From NCBI RefSeq assembly GCF_002556635.1, contig NZ_MWMO01000016.1, positions 1 to 64,000 of the forward strand: a DNA stretch of 64,000 nucleotides. The letters run 5' to 3'. A program made the translations under genes and the position numbers. Of the stretch, positions 18,354-27,013 are shown in pieces. The notes under the pieces are model-generated. The model saw only the letters and a list, made by a program, of their open reading frames with translations, made no database searches and was not told where the DNA came from. Each line of letters begins with the position of its first letter. The first letter of the stretch is position 1. This stretch comes from Novosphingobium sp. PC22D (lineage in GTDB: Bacteria > Pseudomonadota > Alphaproteobacteria > Sphingomonadales > Sphingomonadaceae).

Positions 18354-20380
18354 TGGGACGGCGCGGCTTCGGATTTTTCGGACGATACCGCGGGATTGCT
18401 GAGCTTGGCGGCGGCGGCGGTTCTTTCATCTCCAGGATTAGTCCTGCATCAGCGTGGGATGGAACGGCGGGCACAGGCTTTGCATCGGCTCCGGTCGATC
18501 CGCCACGCACCACTGCAAAGCCTGCGATTCACCTTATCGTGCCGCCTCGCCAGGCCTTTACCGATGAACTTCTGGTGGGTGTCTATGCGGGGGCCAATGA
18601 CAAGGGCTCCTTGTTCAACACCATGGGCCTGCAGTGCGTGATTGCCCATTACGAGGGTAACCGCGTCATCATCAATGCGCCGACGATGCGTACCTTTGCT
18701 GATGCGGATGGCCGTCCTGTCACGTATTTCGGATGGTGGATAAAGCTTGCGCACAATGGCACTCATGGCCTTACCAATCTTTATTTCGAAGCTATTGCAC
18801 GCGATACAACGATGCAGAACCGGGTGATCGGGCCGTTCCTGTTTCTGCCTTCGGCTACGCTTTATGACTATGATGTCGAAGTGGCGGCTTCTCAAGATGA
18901 AGTCGCCGGAGTGCGATACAAGACGGTGGCCAATGCGATGGCCTATTTCAAAACAAAGTTGGCCCAGCGGCCACGCATACGCATGACTGAAGCTTTTTCA
19001 GGCGATCTCGAGAGCCCATCCTCTCCTTATGTGGCAGAGGGGTACTGTACGATCGAGGCGACAGCGCCGGTACTCATCCACAAAACGTACGCTGATCGTG
19101 CCGAATTGCGCCTGAAGTACGATCGCGTTCGGTTTCGGGGCGGCAACATTACTTTCGATATGCGCCACATTGCCCGCCTGAGGCCATATAACACCGGCAA
19201 TTTCCAGTTCGACGGCGTACACTTTATCCAGTCTGGCGGGCGTGACGAGCTGTGGAACAAGGGTGACCGGCCTGCGGCTCACCTTGTATCTTATGTGGAA
19301 AGCAAGGAATCGCCATGGTTTACGGAGTGCACCTTCAGCAACACCGCGAACTCGGTGATGCAAAGAGCTTATGCGCGCGGCTGCGCGTTCAATACTGTGG
19401 CTCCCGACCTTGCCGATGCCTGTCTGCTACTTCTGGGCTGTACCATCAACGACCTTGATAATACGGTATCGCGCACAGAAATCGATGCGTTGCAGGTGCA
19501 TTATACGGGCGTCGGCGCTTCTGCTACGCTCGCGCTTTCGGGTACTCTGGGTTCCAATTCCCGGACGTTCACGGCCAAGGTCGACGGTTCGGTCGTGGGC
19601 ACGTTCGTCGTCGGTGGCACTTCTGCCGATTTTGCCGCTGACACCAATTACAACGTTGCAGACGTGGCTGCCTGGATTAACGCGCTGGAGAGCTGGACTG
19701 CAACTTTGCTCGATGACACGCGAAAGGCGGTACAATTGGGACTGCCTGATACGAACGGTAACAATTTCATCGATACTGACGTCAAAACTCGTCCCACCAT
19801 GCTGGTCACTCAGTTCGATTTCCATCCGGATATCATGCAACGCACCAGCGTAGACGAGAACGTTATCGTGGCCGATAATGTCGGTTACAACCTTGTCGCT
19901 CAGTCTATATTCCTGAACCTTTACCAGTTGTGCGACATGCTGATTGTCAACAATGCCTTCGCGGACAAGGCGGGGGTGACGACATATTTCAGCCAGCTTG
20001 CCAGCAATCATCGCCATGTTGTGATAGCACACAACAGCCTGGCGACGCAGGGTATCTTGCTGCGCCCGGACCTAGGGTACAGCGTGGACGGGTATTGCTT
20101 GATAGCCAACAACGTGTTCGCGAGCATGGAGTGGTGTGGCACTCCGATCACCACGATCGCCATGCACAACAATCACCTGCACGAGAAGGCGCCAATCCCT
20201 CCTTATGCGACAGGCACGACGGTGGGCGGTGACGGACATACCTTGTTTGTCGATGCCCTGAACGGCGATTTCAGGCCTGCCGGCGCCTTGCTCACAGACA
20301 CCAAGAAACCGATCATTGCTTACGATGGCCAGCAAAGATCACGCCTGAGTGTCGCGTCGACAGTCGGGGCCATGCTCTGA
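18353..20380 (+). CDS. Right-handed beta-helix protein, GTA head-spike-fibre-like (GhsB position)
   Basis: A 675-residue protein with a glycine-rich N-terminus (FISRISPASAWDGTAGTG), a central domain and a long series of short beta strands with repeated N/D-rich turns (for example DENVIVADNVGYN, NNVFASMEWCG), as in parallel beta-helix fibres and polysaccharide-binding or -cleaving proteins. No signal peptide. Its start overlaps the spike-base gene, the same order as ghsA-ghsB in Rhodobacter, where the fibre binds capsule. A strong terminator follows. It could be a phage-type tailspike or a polysaccharide lyase; no catalytic residues can be named. The spike-fibre role is inferred mainly from the neighbour. 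Confidence 0.65.
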   Translation: MGRRGFGFFGRYRGIAELGGGGGSFISRISPASAWDGTAGTGFASAPVDPPRTTAKPAIHLIVPPRQAFTDELLVGVYAGANDKGSLFNTMGLQCVIAHYEGNRVIINAPTMRTFADADGRPVTYFGWWIKLAHNGTHGLTNLYFEAIARDTTMQNRVIGPFLFLPSATLYDYDVEVAASQDEVAGVRYKTVANAMAYFKTKLAQRPRIRMTEAFSGDLESPSSPYVAEGYCTIEATAPVLIHKTYADRAELRLKYDRVRFRGGNITFDMRHIARLRPYNTGNFQFDGVHFIQSGGRDELWNKGDRPAAHLVSYVESKESPWFTECTFSNTANSVMQRAYARGCAFNTVAPDLADACLLLLGCTINDLDNTVSRTEIDALQVHYTGVGASATLALSGTLGSNSRTFTAKVDGSVVGTFVVGGTSADFAADTNYNVADVAAWINALESWTATLLDDTRKAVQLGLPDTNGNNFIDTDVKTRPTMLVTQFDFHPDIMQRTSVDENVIVADNVGYNLVAQSIFLNLYQLCDMLIVNNAFADKAGVTTYFSQLASNHRHVVIAHNSLATQGILLRPDLGYSVDGYCLIANNVFASMEWCGTPITTIAMHNNHLHEKAPIPPYATGTTVGGDGHTLFVDALNGDFRPAGALLTDTKKPIIAYDGQQRSRLSVASTVGAML

Positions 20381-20390
20381 CATGAATCTT

Positions 20391-20437
20391 CCGTAACCGG
20401 GCCGAACCCCAAAGGGCTAGGGCGGTTACGGGTTTTT
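20391..20437 (+). terminator. Rho-independent terminator after the spike cassette
   Basis: CCGTAACC (20391-20398) pairs with GGTTACGG (20424-20431), and a run of five T follows at 20433-20437. It lies 10 bases after the beta-helix gene and separates it from the convergent glycosyltransferase gene. Confidence 0.8.
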
Positions 20438-20456
20438 CAGCAGGAAATACGCCTGT

Positions 20457-21452
20457 TCAGCTTACTGCACCGCGTGAGGGCGGGCCATTGCGCCAGATGG
20501 CGCGTCGCTGCCAAGCAAGAGACCACTGTTCAGCCTGTCCGGCATAGCGTTTGGACACACGCGCGAACATCGAATAGACAAAAGCACGCCAGCCTACCCA
20601 GAACAGGCTCATAAAGCGGCCGTAGGGTCTCCAGAAGATAGGGAAATGTCTTTGGATTAGGCCGATCCGACTGCCCAGGACATAGACGATCTTGTTGGCG
20701 AAAAGTGTAGTGCTGCGCCCGCCGAAATGCACGATGGTGGCCTCGGGCGTCATGTGCGGACGGGCTCCTAAGCTGGCGGCACGGGCGCACAGGTCCGCTT
20801 CTTCTCCATACATGAAGAAGGCAGGGTCGAAGCCGCCCAGTTTGTCCCAGAAGGCCTTTTCGATCAGCAGAAACGATCCTTGCACGATGTCGACCGTGCG
20901 CTCGCTGCTACGATCCCACCCGCCGTAGCCTTCGGGGTTGAGCCATGCCGAATTCTTGAAAACGTTTGCCAGGCCTGTTGCCATGCAGGTCACGCTCCAT
21001 GGCGTGATCCGCCCCCAGCACGATGTGGGATTGAGCGTGCGATCTTCGAACAGGGTCCGGCCACCCCAAATTTTTGCATCAGGCGTACGTTCTGCAAAGG
21101 CGACGAGGCGATCGATGGCATGATCGAGAACGAGAGTGTCGGTATTTAGGAGCAAGACATATTTGCCCCGCGCGCGTTCCACTGAAATGTTGGTGGCTAG
21201 TGCAAAGCCGTGGTTTTCTTGTTCTGCCATCAGCACGACCTGGGGAAATTCGCGGGCGATTGCCTCGGCCGATCCGTCGTGGGAACCATTATCCACGCAG
21301 ATAACCTCGAACGGGGTATCGCTTGTCTGCGCGAAGACCGTTCGTATGCAGTCCAGCGTCATCTCGCGCGTGTTCCAGTTGACGAGCATGACCGAAACCT
21401 TTGGGCCATTCCCGGCCGGATCATTCAGGATTGTGGGGTCATCAGTTGCCAT
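20457..21452 (-). CDS. Family 2 glycosyltransferase (rhamnosyltransferase-like)
   Basis: A 331-residue GT-A enzyme. The N-terminus carries VSVMLVNWNTREMTLDCI and VDNGSHDGSAE, the nucleotide-sugar site; the metal-binding D-x-D-like motif is NTDTLV, and a GSFLLIEKAFWDKLGGFDPAFFMYGEEADLC block holds the acceptor-side catalytic E-D. The protein resembles dTDP-rhamnosyl transferases, which would suit the rml genes nearby. I chose the ATG at 21452; a TTG at 21470 is in frame and would overlap the upstream gene's stop. Transcribed after the acetyltransferase gene at 21467-21967. Confidence 0.88.
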   Translation of the reverse strand: MATDDPTILNDPAGNGPKVSVMLVNWNTREMTLDCIRTVFAQTSDTPFEVICVDNGSHDGSAEAIAREFPQVVLMAEQENHGFALATNISVERARGKYVLLLNTDTLVLDHAIDRLVAFAERTPDAKIWGGRTLFEDRTLNPTSCWGRITPWSVTCMATGLANVFKNSAWLNPEGYGGWDRSSERTVDIVQGSFLLIEKAFWDKLGGFDPAFFMYGEEADLCARAASLGARPHMTPEATIVHFGGRSTTLFANKIVYVLGSRIGLIQRHFPIFWRPYGRFMSLFWVGWRAFVYSMFARVSKRYAGQAEQWSLAWQRRAIWRNGPPSRGAVS

Positions 21453-21466
21453 GGATATCACTTGCT

Positions 21467-21967
21467 TCAACCCTTGCCGAGAAACTTGTCGGGCATGGCG
21501 CCTGCGTCAGGGTCAGCAGCTCTTAGTGCGCGCTCTGTCTCATCAGCATTTATAAAGCGGCCGTAACGTCCGACTTCGATATTGCTTCGCAGGATTTTTG
21601 CTGGGTTGCCGGCCACGACTGATCGCGCGGGTACATCTTTGGTGACGATGCTGCCTGCGCCGATCACACAATTGTCGCCGATGGTGATGCCGGGCAGGAT
21701 GAGGCTGCGCCCGCCTATGAAGCAATTCTGGCCGATTCGGGTGTGGAGGTAGACGCCGCGTGTCCGATCATGTGTTAGGATGCGTGCCTGAAAGGCGACG
21801 TAGCTGTGGGCGCCAATATGGACACCCTTTGGGAAAGTCAGGTCCAGTTCGCATGACAGGGACAGCTGGGCGGTGGGGTCGATGTCCATGCCCCAGAGCC
21901 GGGTAAAATAGAGACGCCGCGCCTTGGTGAGCGTATTGCGAAATCCGGCCAACCGGTTGAGCGTCAC
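21467..21967 (-). CDS. Hexapeptide-repeat O-acyltransferase (WcaF/maltose-acetyltransferase type)
   Basis: A 166-residue left-handed beta-helix acyltransferase. The hexapeptide repeats run from about residue 45 (VHIGAHSYVAFQARI) to 125 (IGDNCVIGAGSIVTKDVPARSVVAGNPAKIL), ending in the standard G-N-P-A-K cap. It would O-acetylate a sugar of the repeat unit. First of a two-gene minus-strand unit with the family 2 glycosyltransferase, and divergent from the acyltransferase 3 gene at 22144. Confidence 0.88.
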   Translation of the reverse strand: MTLNRLAGFRNTLTKARRLYFTRLWGMDIDPTAQLSLSCELDLTFPKGVHIGAHSYVAFQARILTHDRTRGVYLHTRIGQNCFIGGRSLILPGITIGDNCVIGAGSIVTKDVPARSVVAGNPAKILRSNIEVGRYGRFINADETERALRAADPDAGAMPDKFLGKG

Positions 21968-22143
21968 CTTTAATTACCTTCCACGTCTTTTCAGGCCGCA
22001 GGTCCGGCGTTTATGGGATGCCAGACCTGGCTATGAGAGACAATTGTGCGGTTGCAAAATAACCACAATTATTCTGGAAGCCCAGGGTAGTCCCGGGCAT
22101 CGACTTGTAATACGTATACGGCATGATAAAACGTCGCAAGTGA

Positions 22144-23310
22144 ATGTTTCCGCTATCGGGAGCACTATCGTATCGGAGCGAAACATTGGGCTTGTTGCAG
22201 CGCATCAATCGCGCCGTGCCATTGGCGCAGGCTTATGCTGCTGTCGGCAAACATGCCCCTGGCTTTGACACGCTTCGCGTGCTGGCGGCCAGTGCCGTTG
22301 TCTACCATCATTCCATGGCTCTACAGCATGATATAGTGCGTGACGACTGGCTGTTCCGCTTGGGTCAGGGGTATACGACTCTAGGCTTCCTGGCGGTCTG
22401 CGTTTTCTTTTGCTTGAGCGGCTTTCTGGTGACACCGGGTCTGCTCAAGGACGGAGATGTGCCCAGCTATCTGTCGCGGCGGTTTGTGCGGATTATGCCG
22501 CTGCTTGTCATCGTGGTTGTGACCACGGTCTTTGTGATCGGACCAATTGCCACGCATCTGCCGGCACACGCTTACTTCTCCGATTATCACACCTGGCTCT
22601 ACCTCAAAAATGTGACCACCTCGCTTAGCCTGGAACTGCCGGGCGTGCGCAATCAGGTGGGGGGAGAAGAAGTGAATGGCGCCTTATGGACGCTGCGCTT
22701 CGAGTGGTTGTGCTATCTGGCCCTGGCCGCCTTGGCGCTAGCCCGGCTGCTTCGTGTTCGTATGGTCGTTCTCCTGTGCTGGCTCGCGGCTGAAGCGATT
22801 GCCATTATGGGATACCACGGGCAGGCAGCTCCTACTGGAAACGGCGTGCTGTTCTGCCATCTTTTCAGCTATTTCGGGGCTGGAACTTTATTGTGGCTGT
22901 ATCGTGAACATGTTCCGGTATCCCCTGTGCTGGGGATGGCGGCGCTCGTGGCGCTGCCTCTCTCGTGGGTCCTTGGCTTGGGCGTCGTCATCGCACCGGC
23001 TCTGACAGCTTATCTGGTGGCGAGCCTGGGCCTTGTGAAATGGCCTTGGTCAACTTGGCTTGCGCGTGCCGACACTTCCTTTGGAATTTACCTGATGCAC
23101 GGCCCGATCATGGTGCTGATACTGGCATTCTGGGCCCCGCCGTACTTTGCCCTTCTATTCCTTGTGACTATGGCCCTGGCGCTTCCTGCCGCGCTGCTGT
23201 CGTGGCATCTGATTGAAAAGCCGGCATTGGCGCACAAGGACATCCTCGCCAAATTAGCCCGGCACGCGCTGGACATAACGCCCCTGAACAAAGGCAAGAC
23301 TGCACGATGA
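22144..23310 (+). CDS. Acyltransferase 3 (OafA/YrhL-type) membrane protein
   Basis: A 388-residue membrane acyltransferase with about ten transmembrane segments. The opening block GFDTLRVLAASAVVYHHS contains the family's conserved Arg and catalytic His, and RFVRIMPL is the second signature. It would transfer acetyl or succinyl groups to the polysaccharide repeat unit. The ATG at 22144 gives the longest form; a TTG at 22186 has GGAG seven bases before it and may be the real start. Its end overlaps the flippase gene by 4 bases (ATGA), so they are coupled. Confidence 0.9.
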   Translation: MFPLSGALSYRSETLGLLQRINRAVPLAQAYAAVGKHAPGFDTLRVLAASAVVYHHSMALQHDIVRDDWLFRLGQGYTTLGFLAVCVFFCLSGFLVTPGLLKDGDVPSYLSRRFVRIMPLLVIVVVTTVFVIGPIATHLPAHAYFSDYHTWLYLKNVTTSLSLELPGVRNQVGGEEVNGALWTLRFEWLCYLALAALALARLLRVRMVVLLCWLAAEAIAIMGYHGQAAPTGNGVLFCHLFSYFGAGTLLWLYREHVPVSPVLGMAALVALPLSWVLGLGVVIAPALTAYLVASLGLVKWPWSTWLARADTSFGIYLMHGPIMVLILAFWAPPYFALLFLVTMALALPAALLSWHLIEKPALAHKDILAKLARHALDITPLNKGKTAR

Positions 23311-24782
23311 GCACCAAGCGTCATACCATGTATAATCTGGGCGGGGCGCTGGCGCCTGTCCTGATGATGCTTGTCACTGTGCCAGCCTATATCCACCTTG
23401 TCGGCGAGGCACGGTATGGCGTGCTGGCGATCGTATGGGTGCTGACTGGCTATTTCAGCTTCTTCGACTTCGGACTTGGCCGGGCGACAGCCTATGCCAT
23501 CGCCCGGCACAAGGACTCCAGCGACGAAATACGCGCCCAAACGTTCTGGACCGCGCTGCTCGTCAATTGCATATTCGGTCTTGTCGGCGGACTTGTCCTG
23601 TTGGTGGCTGCGCCGCTGTTGTTCAACAAGGTTTTCAACCTGACGCCTGCCTTGCGCGCTGAACTGGCGCCGGTTCTGCCATGGCTTTCGCTTTCTATCC
23701 CACTGCTGACGTTTGAAGGCGTGTTCACTGGCGCCCTGACCGGGCGCGAGAAATTCCTGTTGCTTAACGTGCGCACGATCATCGGCACGGCCATCACACA
23801 GTTTCTGCCAATTCTTTTCGTCTGGGCGATTTCCCCGTCGCTTGCAGTGGCCTTGCCGGCGACGATCCTGGCCCGTGCGATCAGCGTTGCGTTGCTGGCC
23901 GCGATCTCTTTCAAGGCGGTTCCGGCCGGATGGAAGCCCATGTATGGCGGGCGCGCCATGATGAAGGACTTGCTCGGCTATGGCGGGTGGGTCAGCTTCA
24001 GCAGTTTTCTCAACCCGTTGATCTCCAATCTTGACCGTTTCCTGATCGCCAGCCTCCTGACGCCGCAGGCCGTGGCGCATTACGTGGTGCCATTCCAGCT
24101 GGTGACGCGCGGCTCGGTCTTTTCCAGTGCCTTGTCCAGCGCCTTGTTTCCGCGCATGGCCCGCCTCGACAAGAATGAAGCGCGTGATCTGGCTTGGCGG
24201 GGTATCCGCATCAATGGGGCACTGATGGCGATCCCGTGCATGGTCGGTATCCTGATCATGCAACCTTTCCTGTCCGTATGGATCAATCCGGGCTTTGCGG
24301 CCCAGTCCGCGTTGGTAGGACAGATTCTGGCCCTGTCCTTGTGGTTGAACGCGATGGCGTTGATCCCGTTCAACCTGCTTCAGGCGCAGGGTCGCCCGAA
24401 AGAGACGACAGCAATCCTGATTATCCAGGTCATTCCGTTCGTGCTGACGGCGGTTCCTGCCGTAAAGATGGTGGGCGTGGTCGGAGCTGCACTGGCACGC
24501 AACGTGCGCTCGCTTGCGGATGTGTCGATGCTGGTCCAGCGCACCGGGCTGCTTGGCCGTACGGCGAAGCTGGCGGCAGCGCCGCTGGTGCTGATCGTTG
24601 CCACGATCGCTTCCGCGCGGTTTGTGGGTGTGGACAATTCGGCAGGTATTCTTGCCGGTCTGGCCTTGCTGGCTTTGGCGGGGGTATGGGTCTGGACGGT
24701 CTGCCCGGAAGTGCGGCAGATTACCCGTCTGCGCTCGATGCGGCTTACCGACCTGCGCGCGATCATGCGGCCGCAGCCCTGA
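23307..24782 (+). CDS. Polysaccharide flippase (Wzx/MOP family)
   Basis: A 491-residue protein with about twelve to fourteen hydrophobic segments and the N-terminal pattern of lipid-linked repeat-unit flippases (NLGGALAPVLMMLVTVPAYI, then FDFGLGRATAYAIAR). It would move undecaprenyl-linked repeats across the inner membrane for the Wzy polymerase. The ATG overlaps the stop of the acyltransferase 3 gene; the hexapeptide acyltransferase follows 34 bases later. It appears intact. Confidence 0.92.
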   Translation: MSTKRHTMYNLGGALAPVLMMLVTVPAYIHLVGEARYGVLAIVWVLTGYFSFFDFGLGRATAYAIARHKDSSDEIRAQTFWTALLVNCIFGLVGGLVLLVAAPLLFNKVFNLTPALRAELAPVLPWLSLSIPLLTFEGVFTGALTGREKFLLLNVRTIIGTAITQFLPILFVWAISPSLAVALPATILARAISVALLAAISFKAVPAGWKPMYGGRAMMKDLLGYGGWVSFSSFLNPLISNLDRFLIASLLTPQAVAHYVVPFQLVTRGSVFSSALSSALFPRMARLDKNEARDLAWRGIRINGALMAIPCMVGILIMQPFLSVWINPGFAAQSALVGQILALSLWLNAMALIPFNLLQAQGRPKETTAILIIQVIPFVLTAVPAVKMVGVVGAALARNVRSLADVSMLVQRTGLLGRTAKLAAAPLVLIVATIASARFVGVDNSAGILAGLALLALAGVWVWTVCPEVRQITRLRSMRLTDLRAIMRPQP

Positions 24783-24816
24783 TCGCGATGCTGCAATCCA
24801 ACAGAACGAGGACACA

Positions 24817-25473
24817 ATGGCGATAAAGGGGCAGGTCAGGGCAGATGGCGTGCGACCACGCGGGGCTGCAGGCCCAGCGGTGAAGCGTTCACTGGCCACC
24901 CGGATACTGCGCAAGGTACGGCGCGATCTGCGCTATTATGGTTTGCGTGCGCACACTGTCTGGTTTGCGGCAACCCGTGGGGTGAAAGTGGGCAAGGGGA
25001 CCCTGATCTTCCCTGGTGCGCGAATGAGCAAGATTGGCGGTGGCACGATCCGGATCGGTAGCTACTGCGTATTTCACCATGGCTCGTTGCTGGCGACATA
25101 TGGAGGAGACATCCATATCTCCGACAGGGTATCGCTTAACGACTATTCTATTCTTTATGGGCACGGTGGGCTGGAAGTGGGCGAAGGTGCGCGGATTGCA
25201 GCGCATACGGTGGTCATCCCGTCTAACCATGGTATTGATGCCGACGAACCGATCTGGATGCAGCCAATGGCTTTGCGTGGCATCGTGATTGGCAAGGATG
25301 TATGGATGGGGACAGGCGTACGCGTGCTGGATGGCAGTGTAATCGCCGATGGCTGCGTTATTGCCGCAGGCGCGGTCGTACTGCCCACGCTCCAGACCGA
25401 GCCTATGGGCATTTATGGTGGTGTTCCAGCTCGCAAGATTTCTTCCCGCATCCGTTCACAGGACCCGTCGTGA
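24817..25473 (+). CDS. Hexapeptide-repeat acyltransferase, second copy
   Basis: A 218-residue left-handed beta-helix acyltransferase unlike the one at 21467. Repeats run from about residue 50 (VKVGKGTLIFPGA) to 205, with the catalytic-His region SNHGID and a C-terminal GGVPARKISSRI cap. It likely O-acetylates another position in the repeat unit. The ATG at 24817 was chosen because upstream sequence in the same frame overlaps the flippase gene and lacks family likeness. Its stop overlaps the next GTG. Confidence 0.87.
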   Translation: MAIKGQVRADGVRPRGAAGPAVKRSLATRILRKVRRDLRYYGLRAHTVWFAATRGVKVGKGTLIFPGARMSKIGGGTIRIGSYCVFHHGSLLATYGGDIHISDRVSLNDYSILYGHGGLEVGEGARIAAHTVVIPSNHGIDADEPIWMQPMALRGIVIGKDVWMGTGVRVLDGSVIADGCVIAAGAVVLPTLQTEPMGIYGGVPARKISSRIRSQDPS

Positions 25474-26207
25474 CCGAACAGCCTATCGTCGTCTACACCT
25501 GCATCGCCGGAAAATACGATAAGCATCTTATGCCGGTAGAGCCGGTGCCGGGTGTGCGTTTTGTATGCTTCACCGACAGCACCGGCTATCTCAAGGCATC
25601 AGGCTGGGAGATCATGCCGCTTGCAAGCCCGGCGCGGCTGACGAGCGGGCACGACATCAACCGCTATCACAAGTTCTTCCCGCACCGGATATTGCCAGAT
25701 ACCAAATGGTCGATTTACATTGATGGCAACATCCGCTTCGCAGGGGACTGGCACGCCATGATCGCGCGGGTCCGCGATGCAGATGCAGGGTTGGGCATGT
25801 TCTGGCACCCGGATGGCCACAACCTCGCCACCGAAATCGCAGCCTGCAACCGCTATGATAAGTTCGATGACCGCGACCGTACGATGATCGATAGCCAGAT
25901 AGCCTTTTATGCTCGGCATGGCATAGACCAGGGCCTGCCTATTCCGACCAATAACGTGATCGTGCGCGATCATGCGGCGTCTGGCCTTGAGCTGGGGATG
26001 AGCCTCTGGTGGTCGCAGTTGTTCGAGTTCACCAAGCGTGACCAGATCAGCCTGCCCTTCGTGCTCCGTCAATCCGGTCTGTGCTGGCAACCGCTCGACG
26101 GAGAGGGCGGTATCGATCGCGCCTTGTTGCAGGTAGTGTGGCACCGCCCGCCGCTCCGCACGCGAATTCGCAAGCGGTTGCGCCGGCAGTTCGGGATCAA
26201 AGGATAA
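25470..26207 (+). CDS. DUF616/glycosyltransferase-domain protein (TOD1/MUCI70-like)
   Basis: A 245-residue protein beginning VVYTCIAGKYDKHLMP, with the blocks RYHKFFPHRILPDTKWSIYIDGNI and FWHPDGHNLATEIAACNRYDK. This is the DUF616 glycosyltransferase-like domain, whose D-G-N motif replaces the usual D-x-D. It is likely to act on the nascent polysaccharide or a side branch. The GTG at 25470 overlaps the stop of the preceding gene (GTGA). It is the last gene of the plus-strand run that starts at 22144. Confidence 0.82.
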   Translation: MTEQPIVVYTCIAGKYDKHLMPVEPVPGVRFVCFTDSTGYLKASGWEIMPLASPARLTSGHDINRYHKFFPHRILPDTKWSIYIDGNIRFAGDWHAMIARVRDADAGLGMFWHPDGHNLATEIAACNRYDKFDDRDRTMIDSQIAFYARHGIDQGLPIPTNNVIVRDHAASGLELGMSLWWSQLFEFTKRDQISLPFVLRQSGLCWQPLDGEGGIDRALLQVVWHRPPLRTRIRKRLRRQFGIKG

Positions 26208-26226
26208 CGCAAGGGCAGGGTAGCTG

Positions 26227-26985
26227 TCAGCGCGCTTTCCTGCCTGCGTCCTTGCCACGTATCTGGATGCGACTTGCCAGCCATGCCGCAAGGCGCTGGT
26301 GTGCCCTGGCCGTCAGGTGCAGCGCGTCATACGACAAGTAAGGCCTGCCGGCTTGCGACCCGGCGAAAGCCTCCATCGGATCAGCGAACTGCGCCCGCGC
26401 CCTGATGGCTGCTTCACGCGCGGCAGTGCGGTAAGGCGCGACACGTCGCTCCATGGCAGGCGATCCAGTTGGGACAGGGGCCAGGACCAGTACTTGGGCA
26501 GTGCCATGTTCGCGGCACGCCCCGATCAGCCGGAGGATATCATCGGCAAACCGGGCCGTGCCGACCGGGTGCCGGGTTCCCAACCACCCACGCGATGCTG
26601 CATCATTGCTGCCGAAGGCGATCACGCACAAGTCAGCGCCTGCAGGAACGCGGTAGCGCTCCTGCCATGCCCATACCGTGGAACCGCTGCGACTCATGTT
26701 GCGCACGGCAATGCCGTGTCCCAGCATATGCCCTATCCGCGATGGCCAGTTGGGCGCACCACCGATCCGACTGGACGTCGCGTTGCTATCGCTGATGACC
26801 AGTATCGTGGCACCGGGCGCGAGTGTCAGCGACGGGCCGGAGAATGCGGCGGCAAGGGGAGGGTGGGGCACCATTTGGGTGCCGCCGGACATCCACTGCG
26901 GAATTTCGCCCAGACTCCAGCACAGTCCCCCGGCTGCGGCCAGCACTAGTGCGCTGCCGGCCGCAAGTCCGCGAACCCGTTTCAT
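26227..26985 (-). CDS. SGNH/GDSL-type hydrolase with signal peptide
   Basis: A 252-residue protein with an N-terminal signal or anchor (KRVRGLAAGSALVLAAAG), then the SGNH blocks: ILVISDSNATS (nucleophile Ser in block I), FGSNDAASRG (block III Asn), and DALHLTARAHQRLA (D-x-x-H, block V). It could remove or shift acyl groups on the exported polysaccharide. I chose the ATG at 26985, which starts the signal peptide; a GTG at 27012 sits right after the rmlB stop. Last gene of the rmlACDB transcription unit. Confidence 0.82.
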   Translation of the reverse strand: MKRVRGLAAGSALVLAAAGGLCWSLGEIPQWMSGGTQMVPHPPLAAAFSGPSLTLAPGATILVISDSNATSSRIGGAPNWPSRIGHMLGHGIAVRNMSRSGSTVWAWQERYRVPAGADLCVIAFGSNDAASRGWLGTRHPVGTARFADDILRLIGACREHGTAQVLVLAPVPTGSPAMERRVAPYRTAAREAAIRARAQFADPMEAFAGSQAGRPYLSYDALHLTARAHQRLAAWLASRIQIRGKDAGRKAR

Positions 26986-27013
26986 GCTGCCCCAGAGATC
27001 CGGGGCGGGCACT

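Noticed and set aside
18087..20380. Prophage remnant
   Set aside because: Only a spike-base and a fibre-like gene are present; no capsid, portal, terminase, tail or lysis genes are near, and the pair has its own terminator.
23088..24914. 608-codon minus-strand frame opposite the flippase gene
   Set aside because: Composed of His/Gln/Arg/Asp-rich antisense of a membrane protein; the plus-strand flippase is clear.
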